DNA of 64,000 nt from Segatella baroniae DSM 16972 = JCM 13447 (GTDB lineage: Bacteria > Bacteroidota > Bacteroidia > Bacteroidales > Bacteroidaceae): the NCBI RefSeq assembly GCF_000426585.1, contig NZ_AUFQ01000001.1, forward strand, positions 1 to 64,000. The letters run 5' to 3'. Every line of letters starts with the position of its first letter. Within the stretch, counting starts at the first letter, position 1. The notes below the pieces were generated by a model. That model worked only from the letters and a program-made list of their open reading frames with translations, had not been told where the DNA came from and did not search any database. Below, in pieces: positions 56,639-64,000 of this stretch. The position numbers and the translations under genes are program-made.

Positions 56639-57097
56639 ATGGAAAATAAAAAGGAAAGGCTTGTGGCCGCCATCGAAAACGGAACCGTAATCGACCACAT
56701 CCCCGCGGAAAAGACATACCAGGTGACGGCCCTGCTGGGGCTTGACAGACTGACAACGCCCGTCACGATCGGCAATTACTATCTATCCAAAAAGCTGGGT
56801 AAGAAGGGAATCATCAAAGTCAGCGACAAATACTTCACCACGGAAGAGATTTCCAGACTGTCCGTGGTGGCTCCCAAAATCGTGCTGAACATCATCAAGG
56901 GATACGAAGTCGTCGAAAAGAAAACGGTGGAAACGCCCGACGAACTTCGGGGAATCGTCAAATGCAACAACCCCAAGTGCATTACCAACAACGAACCCAT
57001 GCAAACGGTTTTCAATGTCGTGGACAAGGTCAATGGAATCCTGAAATGCCATTACTGCGACAAGGAACAGGAGATGGGTAAAGTCGAACTTTGCTAA
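56639..57097 (+). CDS. pyrI: Aspartate carbamoyltransferase, regulatory subunit
   Basis: Nucleotide-binding regulatory chain that joins PyrB trimers. The 152-residue protein has the allosteric domain ([20 protein letters not shown], about 12-31) and the zinc domain with Cys109, Cys114, Cys137 and Cys140. Length and spacing match E. coli PyrI. It is followed by glyA after 44 bp. Confidence 0.95.
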   Translation: MENKKERLVAAIENGTVIDHIPAEKTYQVTALLGLDRLTTPVTIGNYYLSKKLGKKGIIKVSDKYFTTEEISRLSVVAPKIVLNIIKGYEVVEKKTVETPDELRGIVKCNNPKCITNNEPMQTVFNVVDKVNGILKCHYCDKEQEMGKVELC

Positions 57098-57141
57098 CAA
57101 GAATCATTCTTATATTTTCTAACCATTAAAGTACCGGTAAA

Positions 57142-58422
57142 ATGAAAAGAGACCAAGAAATCTTCGATCTCATTGAGAAAGAACATCAGCGTCAGTTGAA
57201 AGGCATGGAGCTTATCGCTTCTGAAAATTTCGTAAGTGATGAAGTCATGGAGGCCATGGGCTCCTATCTCACGAACAAATATGCTGAAGGATATCCCGGC
57301 AAACGCTACTATGGCGGCTGCCAGGTTGTCGATGAGGTGGAAACTTTGGCCATCGAGCGGGTGAAGAAACTGTTCGGAGCGGAATATGCCAACGTGCAGC
57401 CACATTCGGGGGCACAGGCCAACCAAGCCGTCCTGCTGGCCGTGCTGAAGCCCGGCGAAACGTTCATGGGGCTGGACTTGGACCAAGGCGGCCACTTGTC
57501 GCATGGCAGCGAGGTGAATACTTCCGGAATATTATACAATCATGTAGGCTATACGCTCAACAGAGAGACGGGGCGGGTGGACTATGACGAAATGGAAAAA
57601 CTCGCACGGGAACACCGACCGAAACTCATTATCGGTGGCGGTTCGGCCTACAGCCGTGAATGGGACTATGCGAGAATGCGCAAAATCGCCGACGAAGTGG
57701 GAGCCTTGCTGATGATCGACATGGCCCACCCCGCAGGATTGATTGCGGCCGGTCTGCTCGACAATCCGCTGAAATACGCCCATGTCGTGACGACAACCAC
57801 CCACAAGACGTTGCGCGGCCCGCGCGGTGGCGTGATTCTCATGGGCAAAGACTTCGACAACCCGTGGGGATATGTGACGAAAAAGGGCGTCGTCAAGAAA
57901 ATGAGCATGCTCCTCAACTCGGCTGTATTCCCTGGCAACCAAGGTGGCCCGCTTGAGCATGTCATCGCCGCCAAAGCCGTCGCCTTTGGAGAGAACTTGA
58001 CTCCTTCGTGGGTAGAATACGCGACACAGGTGAAGACCAACGCCGCCGTTCTGGCCGACGCGCTCATCGACCACGGCTTCAGCATTGTCAGTGGCGGCAC
58101 GGACAACCATTCCATGTTGCTGGACTTGCGACAGAAATATCCCGACCTGACCGGAAAGGTGGCTGAAAACGCCCTCGTCGCCGCAGACATCACCGTGAAC
58201 AAGAACAAGGTTCCCTACGACGAGCGGTCGGCTTTCCAGACTTCAGGCATTCGACTCGGCACCGCTGCCATGACAACGCGCGGCGCCAAGGAAGACATGA
58301 TGCGACTGATAGCTGATTTGATAGACGAAGTGTTGGCCGATCCTGAGAACGAGCAGGTCATCTCCAAGGTTCGCCAGAAGGTGAACGACACGATGAAGGC
58401 CTATCCGTTGTTTGCCTACTAA
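57142..58422 (+). CDS. glyA: Serine hydroxymethyltransferase
   Basis: PLP enzyme that interconverts serine and glycine with transfer of a one-carbon unit to folate. The 426-residue protein has [49 protein letters not shown] and the PLP lysine in [14 protein letters not shown]. Possibly co-transcribed with pyrBI; its product links to purN upstream and sdaA elsewhere in the window. Confidence 0.96.
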   Translation: MKRDQEIFDLIEKEHQRQLKGMELIASENFVSDEVMEAMGSYLTNKYAEGYPGKRYYGGCQVVDEVETLAIERVKKLFGAEYANVQPHSGAQANQAVLLAVLKPGETFMGLDLDQGGHLSHGSEVNTSGILYNHVGYTLNRETGRVDYDEMEKLAREHRPKLIIGGGSAYSREWDYARMRKIADEVGALLMIDMAHPAGLIAAGLLDNPLKYAHVVTTTTHKTLRGPRGGVILMGKDFDNPWGYVTKKGVVKKMSMLLNSAVFPGNQGGPLEHVIAAKAVAFGENLTPSWVEYATQVKTNAAVLADALIDHGFSIVSGGTDNHSMLLDLRQKYPDLTGKVAENALVAADITVNKNKVPYDERSAFQTSGIRLGTAAMTTRGAKEDMMRLIADLIDEVLADPENEQVISKVRQKVNDTMKAYPLFAY

Positions 58423-58454
58423 TCTTTTGCAAGACCATACTTCAAAAGCAGCTT

Positions 58455-58613
58455 ATGCAGACCTTCATCATCGCCGTCATTCTATTGCTTTGCCTTTTGT
58501 ATGTGGGCTATCGGACAAGAGAAGCCATCAAGCATGCAAATGACAAGTGCCATGGGTGCTCGGGCTGTGCCTTGAAGGATTTGAAAGACCTGAAAAACTG
58601 CAAAAAGAAGTAG
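58455..58613 (+). CDS. FeoB-associated Cys-rich membrane protein
   Basis: A 52-residue protein: one hydrophobic helix (IIAVILLLCLLYVGYR, about 5-20) and a Cys-rich tail KCHGCSGCALKDLKDLKNCK. This matches the small FeoB-associated Cys-rich membrane protein family, often next to ferrous-iron transporter genes. No feo gene is nearby here. It starts 33 bp after glyA and is followed by a strong terminator. Confidence 0.8.
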   Translation: MQTFIIAVILLLCLLYVGYRTREAIKHANDKCHGCSGCALKDLKDLKNCKKK

Positions 58614-58645
58614 CCGGCAGACGGTCAGCAACCATCTGCCATCAT

Positions 58646-58687
58646 AAAAAGCCATATCATTACGCAACGTAACGATATGGCTTTTTT
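58646..58687 (+). terminator. Terminator after the Cys-rich protein gene
   Basis: AAAAAGCCATATC (58646-58658) pairs with GATATGGCTTTTTT (58674-58687), giving a T-run after the stem on the plus strand and on the minus strand as well. Confidence 0.85.
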
Positions 58688-58787
58688 CCATCCATTTGGC
58701 GACTGCTGTTCCCCGATAGGTGTTTTTTATCGAAAAGCATGCCGTTATGCCGTTTGTTTTTATCTCCCGACAGCCTTGCCGGACTGG

Positions 58788-58849
58788 TTTTGCGCAATTT
58801 TGCGTAGCTTTTTTTGCCTTCAACACCATTTTGCGCAATTTTGCGTAGC
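58788..58849. repeat. Paired TTTTGCGyA direct repeats upstream of a promoter
   Basis: TTTTGCGCAATTTTGCGTAG occurs at 58788 and 58829 (41-bp period). Each copy is itself two 10-bp-spaced TTTTGCGyA words, so four words lie at 58788, 58798, 58829 and 58839. The inner TTGCGCAA is palindromic. The second copy ends 8 bp before a -33 box. Confidence 0.85.
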
Positions 58850-58856
58850 CTCTTGA

Positions 58857-58888
58857 TTTGCATTTTTCTTGCTTTTGGTGTAAGTTTG
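58857..58888 (+). promoter_or_regulatory. Promoter of an orphan short transcript
   Basis: TTTG (58857-58860), 20-bp spacer, TAAGTTTG (58881-58888): full consensus. It drives the region 58895-59230, which holds only mini-ORFs and hairpins. Confidence 0.75.
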
Positions 58889-58937
58889 CATCCAATTCTT
58901 CGTACAATCAGACATCTCATAAACAGACAGAGATAGG

Positions 58938-59030
58938 ATGAAGTACGAACAATTGCTTTCGCGTCTGCATCGGCAACGGCAAGAAGATTGCGCATCGACG
59001 TGCATGGCAACGACATCAAACAACCATTAA
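58938..59030 (+). CDS. Mini-ORF 1 of the orphan transcript (30 residues, tentative)
   Basis: MKYEQLLSRLHRQRQEDCAS is the first part of a 30-residue frame that begins about 43 nt after the predicted transcript start, preceded by the purine-rich AGAGATAGG. No similarity recognised. It could be a leader peptide or chance. Confidence 0.35.
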   Translation: MKYEQLLSRLHRQRQEDCASTCMATTSNNH

Positions 59031-59050
59031 AATTATAAAAGGATTCTTTG

Positions 59051-59122
59051 ATGACGACGATGATGAAAGCGTGTGAGACGATTAACCGTCGGGCTACAGG
59101 CACCATCAACCGCTTCTGTTGA
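59051..59122 (+). CDS. Mini-ORF 2 of the orphan transcript (23 residues, Thr-rich, tentative)
   Basis: Begins MTTMMKACETINRRATGTIN and ends RFC. Five of 23 codons are Thr and two Ile; AAAAGGA precedes it by 10 bp. It sits ahead of a GNRA-type small hairpin (GCTTC-GTGA-GAAGC, about 59173-59186) and a strong terminator, the layout of an attenuator leader peptide. No biosynthetic gene follows on this strand. Confidence 0.4.
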   Translation: MTTMMKACETINRRATGTINRFC

Positions 59123-59198
59123 ATCCACTTATAAAAAGGTATTCAGTAAATGTAAAATGTTTATGTAGAAAAGCTTCGTGAGAAGCCGAACTTGACGG

Positions 59199-59230
59199 GA
59201 GGGCCAAAGCGTTGGCCCTCCTTTATTTTC
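59199..59230 (+). terminator. Terminator of the orphan transcript
   Basis: GAGGGCCAA (59199-59207) pairs with TTGGCCCTC (59212-59220), followed by CTTTATTTTC. Confidence 0.82.
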
Positions 59231-59374
59231 ATGGAGCCGCATAGCATCCGTATGGACAGCATTCGCCCCAAACCAGTCATAGGGGCTTCCCCGCGCCGTG
59301 GGGCGGCGAGAAAGCCTGACGACCAATCTGGGGTTGTTCTGTCGCGGGCCCACAGACCTACTACAGAACAGCAA

Positions 59375-60436
59375 TCAATGGGCGGCTATCCAATTGACAA
59401 TCCACTCTCCCACCTCTTTCGTTCCGTAAGTCTCGCCGCCTTCCACCTGGATTTCCGGCGTTCTGACATTCGTCCGCAGGCTGGCCTCCACAGCTTCCCT
59501 GACGAGTGCCCCCTCGACGGTCAGGCCGAAATGCTCCAACAGCATGGCCGCGGAAAGTATCTGGGCCACGGGATTGGCCACATTCTTCCCGGCTGCCTGC
59601 GGCCACGAGCCGTGTACAGGTTCGAACAAAGGCGTGTGCTCGCCCAAGGAGGACGACGGTTGCAGGCCCATGGAGCCGGTGATGCACGACGTTTCGTCCG
59701 TCAGGATGTCGCCGAAGGTGTTTTCCGTGACGATGACATCGAAGAAGCGCGGCTCTGTCAGCACCCGCATGGCCGCGTTGTCGATGAACATATAATCCGT
59801 GGTCACATCCGGATAGCGCGGCTCCATCTCCTTGGCTATCTGGCGCCACAGGCGCGAACTGGCCAGCACGTTCGCCTTGTCCACGACCGTGAGGTGCTTC
59901 TTCCTTTTCCTGGCGCACTCGAACGCGACCTTGAGAATGCGCTCTATCTCCGGGCGGGTGTAGATGTCCGTATCATAGGCCTTGTCGTTGTCTTGGTATT
60001 TTTCGCCAAAATACATCCCACCCGTCAGTTCGCGAATCACGATGAAGTCGGCGCCTTTCAGCAGTTCCTCCTTGAGCGGACTCTTGTGGAGCAGACTTTC
60101 GAATGTCGCCACAGGCCTGATGTTGGCGAAAAGGCCCAACTTCTTGCGCATGGCCAAGAGTCCCTGCTCCGGTCTGACTTTGGCCGTCGGGTCGTTGTCG
60201 AACTCCGGGTCGCCGACGGCCGCAAACAACACGGCGTCAGCCTCCATGCACACTTGGAAAGTCTGCTCGGGGAAAGGGTCTCCCACAGTCCTGATGGCGT
60301 GAGCGCCACAAATGGCTTCGCGATAAGTGAATCGGTGGTTGTACTTTTCAGCCACCGCACTGAGGACATTCAGTCCCTGCTTCATGATCTCCGGTCCGAT
60401 ACCGTCACCAGATAAGACGGCGATTTTCAATTCCAT
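59375..60436 (-). CDS. leuB: 3-isopropylmalate dehydrogenase
   Basis: NAD-dependent oxidative decarboxylation in leucine synthesis. From [20 protein letters not shown] the protein has 353 residues; [43 protein letters not shown], and [20 protein letters not shown] carry the conserved substrate and metal residues. An ATG at 60445 three codons earlier is also possible. It is last in the leu cluster and separated from the upstream gene by 341 bp that hold 22-bp repeats. Confidence 0.95.
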   Translation of the reverse strand: MELKIAVLSGDGIGPEIMKQGLNVLSAVAEKYNHRFTYREAICGAHAIRTVGDPFPEQTFQVCMEADAVLFAAVGDPEFDNDPTAKVRPEQGLLAMRKKLGLFANIRPVATFESLLHKSPLKEELLKGADFIVIRELTGGMYFGEKYQDNDKAYDTDIYTRPEIERILKVAFECARKRKKHLTVVDKANVLASSRLWRQIAKEMEPRYPDVTTDYMFIDNAAMRVLTEPRFFDVIVTENTFGDILTDETSCITGSMGLQPSSSLGEHTPLFEPVHGSWPQAAGKNVANPVAQILSAAMLLEHFGLTVEGALVREAVEASLRTNVRTPEIQVEGGETYGTKEVGEWIVNWIAAH

Positions 60437-60777
60437 ATCATCCAATCATTGTGATTGCGCCCGCCGAACCCAAGCCCGAAGCCCCACATGCCTCCATTTT
60501 CCAGCATGCACAGAAGCACAGGTCTGCGCCTGCTCTGCAACACTCACCTACAGCCGACCAAAAGAGGCTTTTTCGAGACCTCATCAGGCCGCGGTTACAC
60601 TGTAAACAGGCCATGATTACATTGTAAACAGGCTGCGGTTACACCGTAAACAGGCTCCGGTTATCCGATAACCGGCACGTGATAATATCATTACCGCACA
60701 TCGATTATAGTCCATTAAAACGTGAACACCGGCCTTGTTTTCAACAGGGGAGCAATCATTTGGTTACTATTTTGTAT
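60437..60777. other. Spacer between the leuA/cimA-like gene and leuB
   Basis: No convincing gene in 341 bp. It holds the 22-bp tandem repeats at 60586-60673 and, just beside them, GTGATAATATCATTAC (60681-60696), which is also nearly palindromic. The rest is plain. No TAnnTTTG box for leuB could be assigned with confidence. Confidence 0.6.
60586..60673. repeat. Four tandem 22-bp units with palindromic cores
   Basis: Units start at 60586, 60608, 60630 and 60652: AGGC then CGGTTACACTGTAAAC-like text. The cores TTACACTGTAA, TTACATTGTAA, TTACACCGTAA and TTATCCGATAA are all palindromic; in the last unit both arms change together. Confidence 0.88.
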
Positions 60778-62337
60778 TTAAACATTTCTCAAGTTTGGTG
60801 GGAGACTGTCGTTTTCGACCTGGTTCAACATCTTGAACGTGGCCTTGATTGCGGCCTCCGTCTGGTCTGCGTCCAGGCCTCTGGTTCGCCAAATCCTATT
60901 TCCGTCACGCCAGGTGATGATTGTTTGGACGAGCGCGTCCGTCCGTCCGCCGGGCGGAATGCTGACAGCATAGTTGTCCAAGAGCGGAAACTCCTTGTTC
61001 AGCTTCTCACGATAGATCTTGCGGAGCGCCTTCACGAAGGCGTCATACTGGCCATCGCCGGTGGAATCGGCTTCATACTCCACGCCTCGGATGTTGACCT
61101 TGATACTGGCAAGGGGCTTCAGTCCATACGACGTGAGGACCATGTAGCTGACCAACTTCACCTTGTCTTCCAGGATGTTGTGCTTCAGCACGTCGTTGAC
61201 GATGTAGGGCAAGTCCTCCTGCGTGACCAGTTCCTTCTTGTCTCCCAGCTCCGTGATACGCTTGGTGACGGCCTTGGTCTGCTCTGAAGTCAATTCCAAG
61301 CCAAGGTCTTCCAGGTTCTTGACGATGTTCGCCTTGCCCGAATTTTTGCCCAAAGCATATTCCCGGTGCCTTCCAAAACGCTCCGGCAACAGTCTGTTGC
61401 AATATAGATTGTCCTTGTTGTCGCCATCCGCGTGAACCCCCGCAACCTGGGTGAACACATAGTCCCCCACAACGGGCGTGTTGGGCGCGACGGGGATTCC
61501 GCTATAGCCCTCCACAAGATGGCTGATTTCGTTCAGCCTGTCCTCATGGATGTTTGTGACCGCATGGTACATGTCTTTCAGAATGACCTGGACGGACGCC
61601 AACGGAGCGTTGCCACACCGCTCGCCCAAGCCATTGACGGTGACATGGATTCCCTTGACGCCGCACAAGACCGCCGCAAGCGAATTGCTGACGGCCAGGT
61701 CGTAATCGTTGTGGGCATGGAAATCGAAATGGGTGTCGGGATAGCGCTTGATCATTTTCCTCAGAAACTCGACACATTGCAGCGGATGCAATATGCCCAA
61801 TGTGTCGGGAAGCAGGAACCTTCGGATTCCGGCATTCGCCAGATGGTCCATCATGTAATATACATATTCCGGTGAATCCTGCATGCCCGAAGACCAATCC
61901 TCCAAATACAGATTGACCGTCATCCCCCGGGAGCGTGCATATTCCACCTCTTCCAAGATGTCGGCGACATGCTCGTCCGCAGTTTTGTGCAGCTGCTGCG
62001 TGCAATGCTTCAACGACCCTTTGGCCAAAAGGTTGACCACCTTGCACCCACATTCATGAATCCAGTCGACAGATTGATGGCCGTCGACGAACCCGAGCAC
62101 TTCCACCCGTTCGAGAATGCCACGCGATGCGGCGTATCGGCAAATCATCTTCACCGCGTCCTTCTCACCGGCGGACACCCGTGCGGAAGCCACTTCCACT
62201 CTGTCTACGTTCACGTCGGACAGGAGTTTGCGGGCGATCACCAGCTTCTCATGCGGCAAGAAGGACACTCCGCTCGTCTGTTCTCCGTCACGGAGGGTGC
62301 TGTCCATGATCTCTACTACGACCTTCTCTTCTCCCAT
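60778..62337 (-). CDS. 2-isopropylmalate synthase / citramalate synthase-like enzyme
   Basis: A 519-residue DRE-TIM enzyme: the metal motif DSTLRDGEQTSGV (11-23), FDFHAHNDYDLAVSNSLAAV, VTVNGLGERCGNAPL, and a C-terminal LeuA-type regulatory domain (from about 385; LKPLASIKVNIRGVEYEADS, STGDGQYDAFVKALRKIY). It condenses acetyl-CoA with 2-oxoisovalerate (LeuA) or pyruvate (CimA); which one cannot be decided by eye. In Bacteroidales a second synthase of this type commonly lies between leuD and leuB. Its start overlaps the leuD end by 22 bp. Confidence 0.85.
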   Translation of the reverse strand: MGEEKVVVEIMDSTLRDGEQTSGVSFLPHEKLVIARKLLSDVNVDRVEVASARVSAGEKDAVKMICRYAASRGILERVEVLGFVDGHQSVDWIHECGCKVVNLLAKGSLKHCTQQLHKTADEHVADILEEVEYARSRGMTVNLYLEDWSSGMQDSPEYVYYMMDHLANAGIRRFLLPDTLGILHPLQCVEFLRKMIKRYPDTHFDFHAHNDYDLAVSNSLAAVLCGVKGIHVTVNGLGERCGNAPLASVQVILKDMYHAVTNIHEDRLNEISHLVEGYSGIPVAPNTPVVGDYVFTQVAGVHADGDNKDNLYCNRLLPERFGRHREYALGKNSGKANIVKNLEDLGLELTSEQTKAVTKRITELGDKKELVTQEDLPYIVNDVLKHNILEDKVKLVSYMVLTSYGLKPLASIKVNIRGVEYEADSTGDGQYDAFVKALRKIYREKLNKEFPLLDNYAVSIPPGGRTDALVQTIITWRDGNRIWRTRGLDADQTEAAIKATFKMLNQVENDSLPPNLRNV

Positions 62338-62906
62338 GCGACTACCTTCTCTTTGTTTTCCACCAAGAAATCGACGTCGTCCAGGCCATTCATCAGGCAG
62401 TGTTTCTTGTAGGAATTGATTTCAAAATGTTCACTCTCACCCGTCGCCAGATTGGTGATGGTCTGATTGGGCAAGTCCACTTTGACCTGCGTTTGATGGT
62501 CGTTCTCAATGCTCTCGAACAGCTTCTGAAGGAACGGTTCGGTCACGACGACGGGCAAAACGAAATTGTTCAATTCGTTGTTCTTGTGTATGTCGGCGAA
62601 GAAAGAGCTGACAACCACCCTGAAACCGGCACCGGCAATGGCCCATGCAGCATGCTCGCGGGACGAGCCCGAGCCGAAGTTCTTTCCCGCAACCAGTATG
62701 ACGCCCGAATAGGAGGGGTCGTTCATCACGAAACTCTTGTTCGGCTTTCCATCCGCGTCATACCGCCAATCCCGAAACAGGTTGTCTCCCATCCCCTTCT
62801 TGTCGGTTGCCTTCAGGAAGCGGGCCGGTATGATCTGGTCGGTGTCGATGTTCTCGAAAGGTAGTGGAACACATGTGGAGACTATGATGTCAAATTTTTG
62901 TTTCAT
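62316..62906 (-). CDS. leuD: 3-isopropylmalate dehydratase, small subunit
   Basis: Small (swivel) subunit of isopropylmalate isomerase, 196 residues. FENIDTDQIIPARFLKATDK and GKNFGSGSSREHAAWAIAGA are diagnostic, and FFADIHKNNELNNFVLPVVV follows. It lies 10 bp after leuC and overlaps the next gene by 22 bp, consistent with one operon. Confidence 0.95.
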   Translation of the reverse strand: MKQKFDIIVSTCVPLPFENIDTDQIIPARFLKATDKKGMGDNLFRDWRYDADGKPNKSFVMNDPSYSGVILVAGKNFGSGSSREHAAWAIAGAGFRVVVSSFFADIHKNNELNNFVLPVVVTEPFLQKLFESIENDHQTQVKVDLPNQTITNLATGESEHFEINSYKKHCLMNGLDDVDFLVENKEKVVAWEKRRS

Positions 62907-62916
62907 TGTTTCAATA

Positions 62917-64000
62917 TTATAAAGTTCGTGGATCCGTGATTCTGCCCGTCAGGGCACAGGCTGCCGCCACCAATGGGCTGGCTAGTATCGTTCTCGCGCC
63001 AGGCCCTTGCCGTCCCTCGAAGTTTCTGTTGCTGGTCGAAACGGCATACTTGCCCGCCGGAATCTTGTCGTCGTTCATGGCAAGGCAGGCCGAACAACCC
63101 GGCTGGCGAATCTCGAAGCCGGCATCGGCCAAGACTTTGTCCAGCCCTTCCTCGTGAATCTGCTCCTGGACTTTCCATGAGCCTGGAACCAACCACGCCG
63201 TCACGCCGGCAGCTTTCTTCTTGCCGCTTACGACAGAGGCAAAAGCCCTGAAGTCTTCTATGCGGCCGTTGGTGCAGGCTCCCAAGAAAACATAGTCCAC
63301 AGGATGGCCCAAGAGACATTGCCCCGGTTCGAACCCCATATACTGAAGGCTCTTGAGAAAACTGTCGCGCCCCGTCTCGGCGACCTCATCGACCGCCGGT
63401 ATGCTTTCCGTTATTCCGATTCCCATGCCGGGATTCGTTCCATAAGTGATTCTCGGCTCGATGTCTTCAGACTTGAAATGCAACTCCTTGTCGAACACCG
63501 CGTCGTCATCGCTCCACAATGTTTTCCAATAGGCCATCGCCTTGTCCCACGCCTCGCCCACAGGAGCATACTCGCGACCTTTGAGATATTCGAAAGTCGT
63601 CTCGTCAGGAGCGACGAAGCCTCCCCTTGCTCCCATTTCTATGCTGAGGTTGCACAAGGTCAGACGGCCTTCCATGGACAGATGGCGCACCACTTCGCCC
63701 GCATATTCGATGAAATAGCCGGTCGCCCCGCTGGTGGTCAGCTGGCTCATCAGATATAAAGCCACGTCTTTCGCCGTCATGCCTGCGGCCAATTCCCCAT
63801 CTATGTTGATGCGCATGGACTTGGGCTTGGACTGTAGAATGCACTGCGAGGCCAGCACCATCTCCACTTCCGACGTCCCTATGCCGAAGGCGATGGCACC
63901 CACCGCGCCATGGGTGGACGTGTGGGAGTCGCCACACACGATGGTCATCCCTGGCAACGACAACCCCTTCTCCGGTCCGACGACATGGATGATTCCATTG
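62917..64000 (-). CDS. leuC: 3-isopropylmalate dehydratase, large subunit (5' end outside window)
   Basis: Large aconitase-like subunit. The last 361 codons are present; the frame stays open to the window edge ([13 protein letters not shown] upstream of [20 protein letters not shown]), so the first 100 or so residues lie beyond it. Cluster cysteines are seen in [13 protein letters not shown] and [12 protein letters not shown], with the first in VCGDSH. It pairs with LeuD just downstream. Confidence 0.95.
   Translation of the reverse strand, partial: NGIIHVVGPEKGLSLPGMTIVCGDSHTSTHGAVGAIAFGIGTSEVEMVLASQCILQSKPKSMRINIDGELAAGMTAKDVALYLMSQLTTSGATGYFIEYAGEVVRHLSMEGRLTLCNLSIEMGARGGFVAPDETTFEYLKGREYAPVGEAWDKAMAYWKTLWSDDDAVFDKELHFKSEDIEPRITYGTNPGMGIGITESIPAVDEVAETGRDSFLKSLQYMGFEPGQCLLGHPVDYVFLGACTNGRIEDFRAFASVVSGKKKAAGVTAWLVPGSWKVQEQIHEEGLDKVLADAGFEIRQPGCSACLAMNDDKIPAGKYAVSTSNRNFEGRQGPGARTILASPLVAAACALTGRITDPRTL

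Noticed and set aside
58482..58907. Minus-strand frame with KLRK-type repeated motifs
   Set aside because: The apparent protein repeats come from the TTTTGCGyA DNA repeats, and the frame crosses a strong terminator and the end of a plus-strand gene.
59192..60415. Long plus-strand frame (407 codons) opposite leuB
   Set aside because: leuB is unambiguous; the plus frame has no promoter of its own and is Arg/His-rich shadow sequence.

Overview
The window looks like an ordinary chromosomal segment of a Bacteroidales bacterium, most like Prevotella or a close relative. Three things support this. Promoters of the Bacteroidota type (TAnnTTTG, often with TTTG or TTG 19-22 bp upstream) precede many genes, and Shine-Dalgarno sequences are mostly absent. 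Many genes are Bacteroidota-typical: DUF3078, DUF4293, DUF4295, DUF4296, DUF4468, Porin_10, RprXY, a cysteine-less DksA-like protein and a 29-residue mS38/bS22-like gene. The four tRNA genes do not encode CCA. The species assignment is inference.

Layout. 0-1 kb: a secreted-protein gene cut short at a 152-bp MITE-like element, next to the possible tail of another gene. 1.2-9.3 kb (minus): ileS, dksA-like, lspA, a DUF4296 lipoprotein, nadC and a C69 dipeptidase. 9.5-20.5 kb: an AspT/YidE-type transporter, a DUF3078 outer-membrane protein (minus), pyrG-yidC, an S9 peptidase and an MFS transporter. 20.5-23.3 kb (minus): a LysM glucosaminidase, DUF4293, RNA polymerase omega and bamD. 23.4-30.5 kb (plus): uvrB, a DUF4468 gene, a small membrane protein, a Porin_10 protein, menA and an HD hydrolase. 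30.5-33.2 kb: tRNA-Thr and tRNA-Gly, an HU-like protein, the 29-residue gene and RNase G. 33.3-40.1 kb (mostly minus): a GH13 amylase, fabD, the rpsF-rpsR-rplI operon, a flippase and serine deaminase. 40.1-42.1 kb: a gene-poor, repeat-rich island around tRNA-Ser and tRNA-Glu. 42.1-50.9 kb: DUF1232, RNase P RNA, rprX-rprY, ispE, rpmB-rpmG-DUF4295, pncC, tsaD, map, smpB and a DMP19-like gene. 51-58.6 kb: an EamA transporter, purN, a nitroreductase, a class A PBP, pyrB-pyrI, glyA and a small cysteine-rich membrane protein. 58.6-59.4 kb: a short promoter-to-terminator unit holding only two mini-ORFs. 59.4-64 kb (minus): the leucine operon leuC(partial)-leuD-leuA/cimA-like-leuB.

Functionally, most of the window is housekeeping: pyrimidine synthesis (pyrG, pyrB, pyrI), translation (ileS, rpsF, rpsR, rplI, rpmB, rpmG, map, smpB, tsaD), envelope biogenesis (lspA, yidC, bamD, PBP1A, DUF3078), one-carbon and purine metabolism (glyA, purN), NAD metabolism (nadC, pncC) and leucine synthesis. 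I saw no phage, conjugative element, CRISPR array or recognisable defence system.

The sequences least explained by known genes are four. The first is the orphan transcript unit near 58.79-59.23 kb, with two paired TTTTGCGyA sites just upstream of its promoter. The second is the nested repeat island at 40.4-41.9 kb. The third is a four-copy 22-bp palindromic repeat between the leuA/cimA-like gene and leuB. The fourth is a convergent overlap between a 60-residue membrane-protein gene and the flippase gene.
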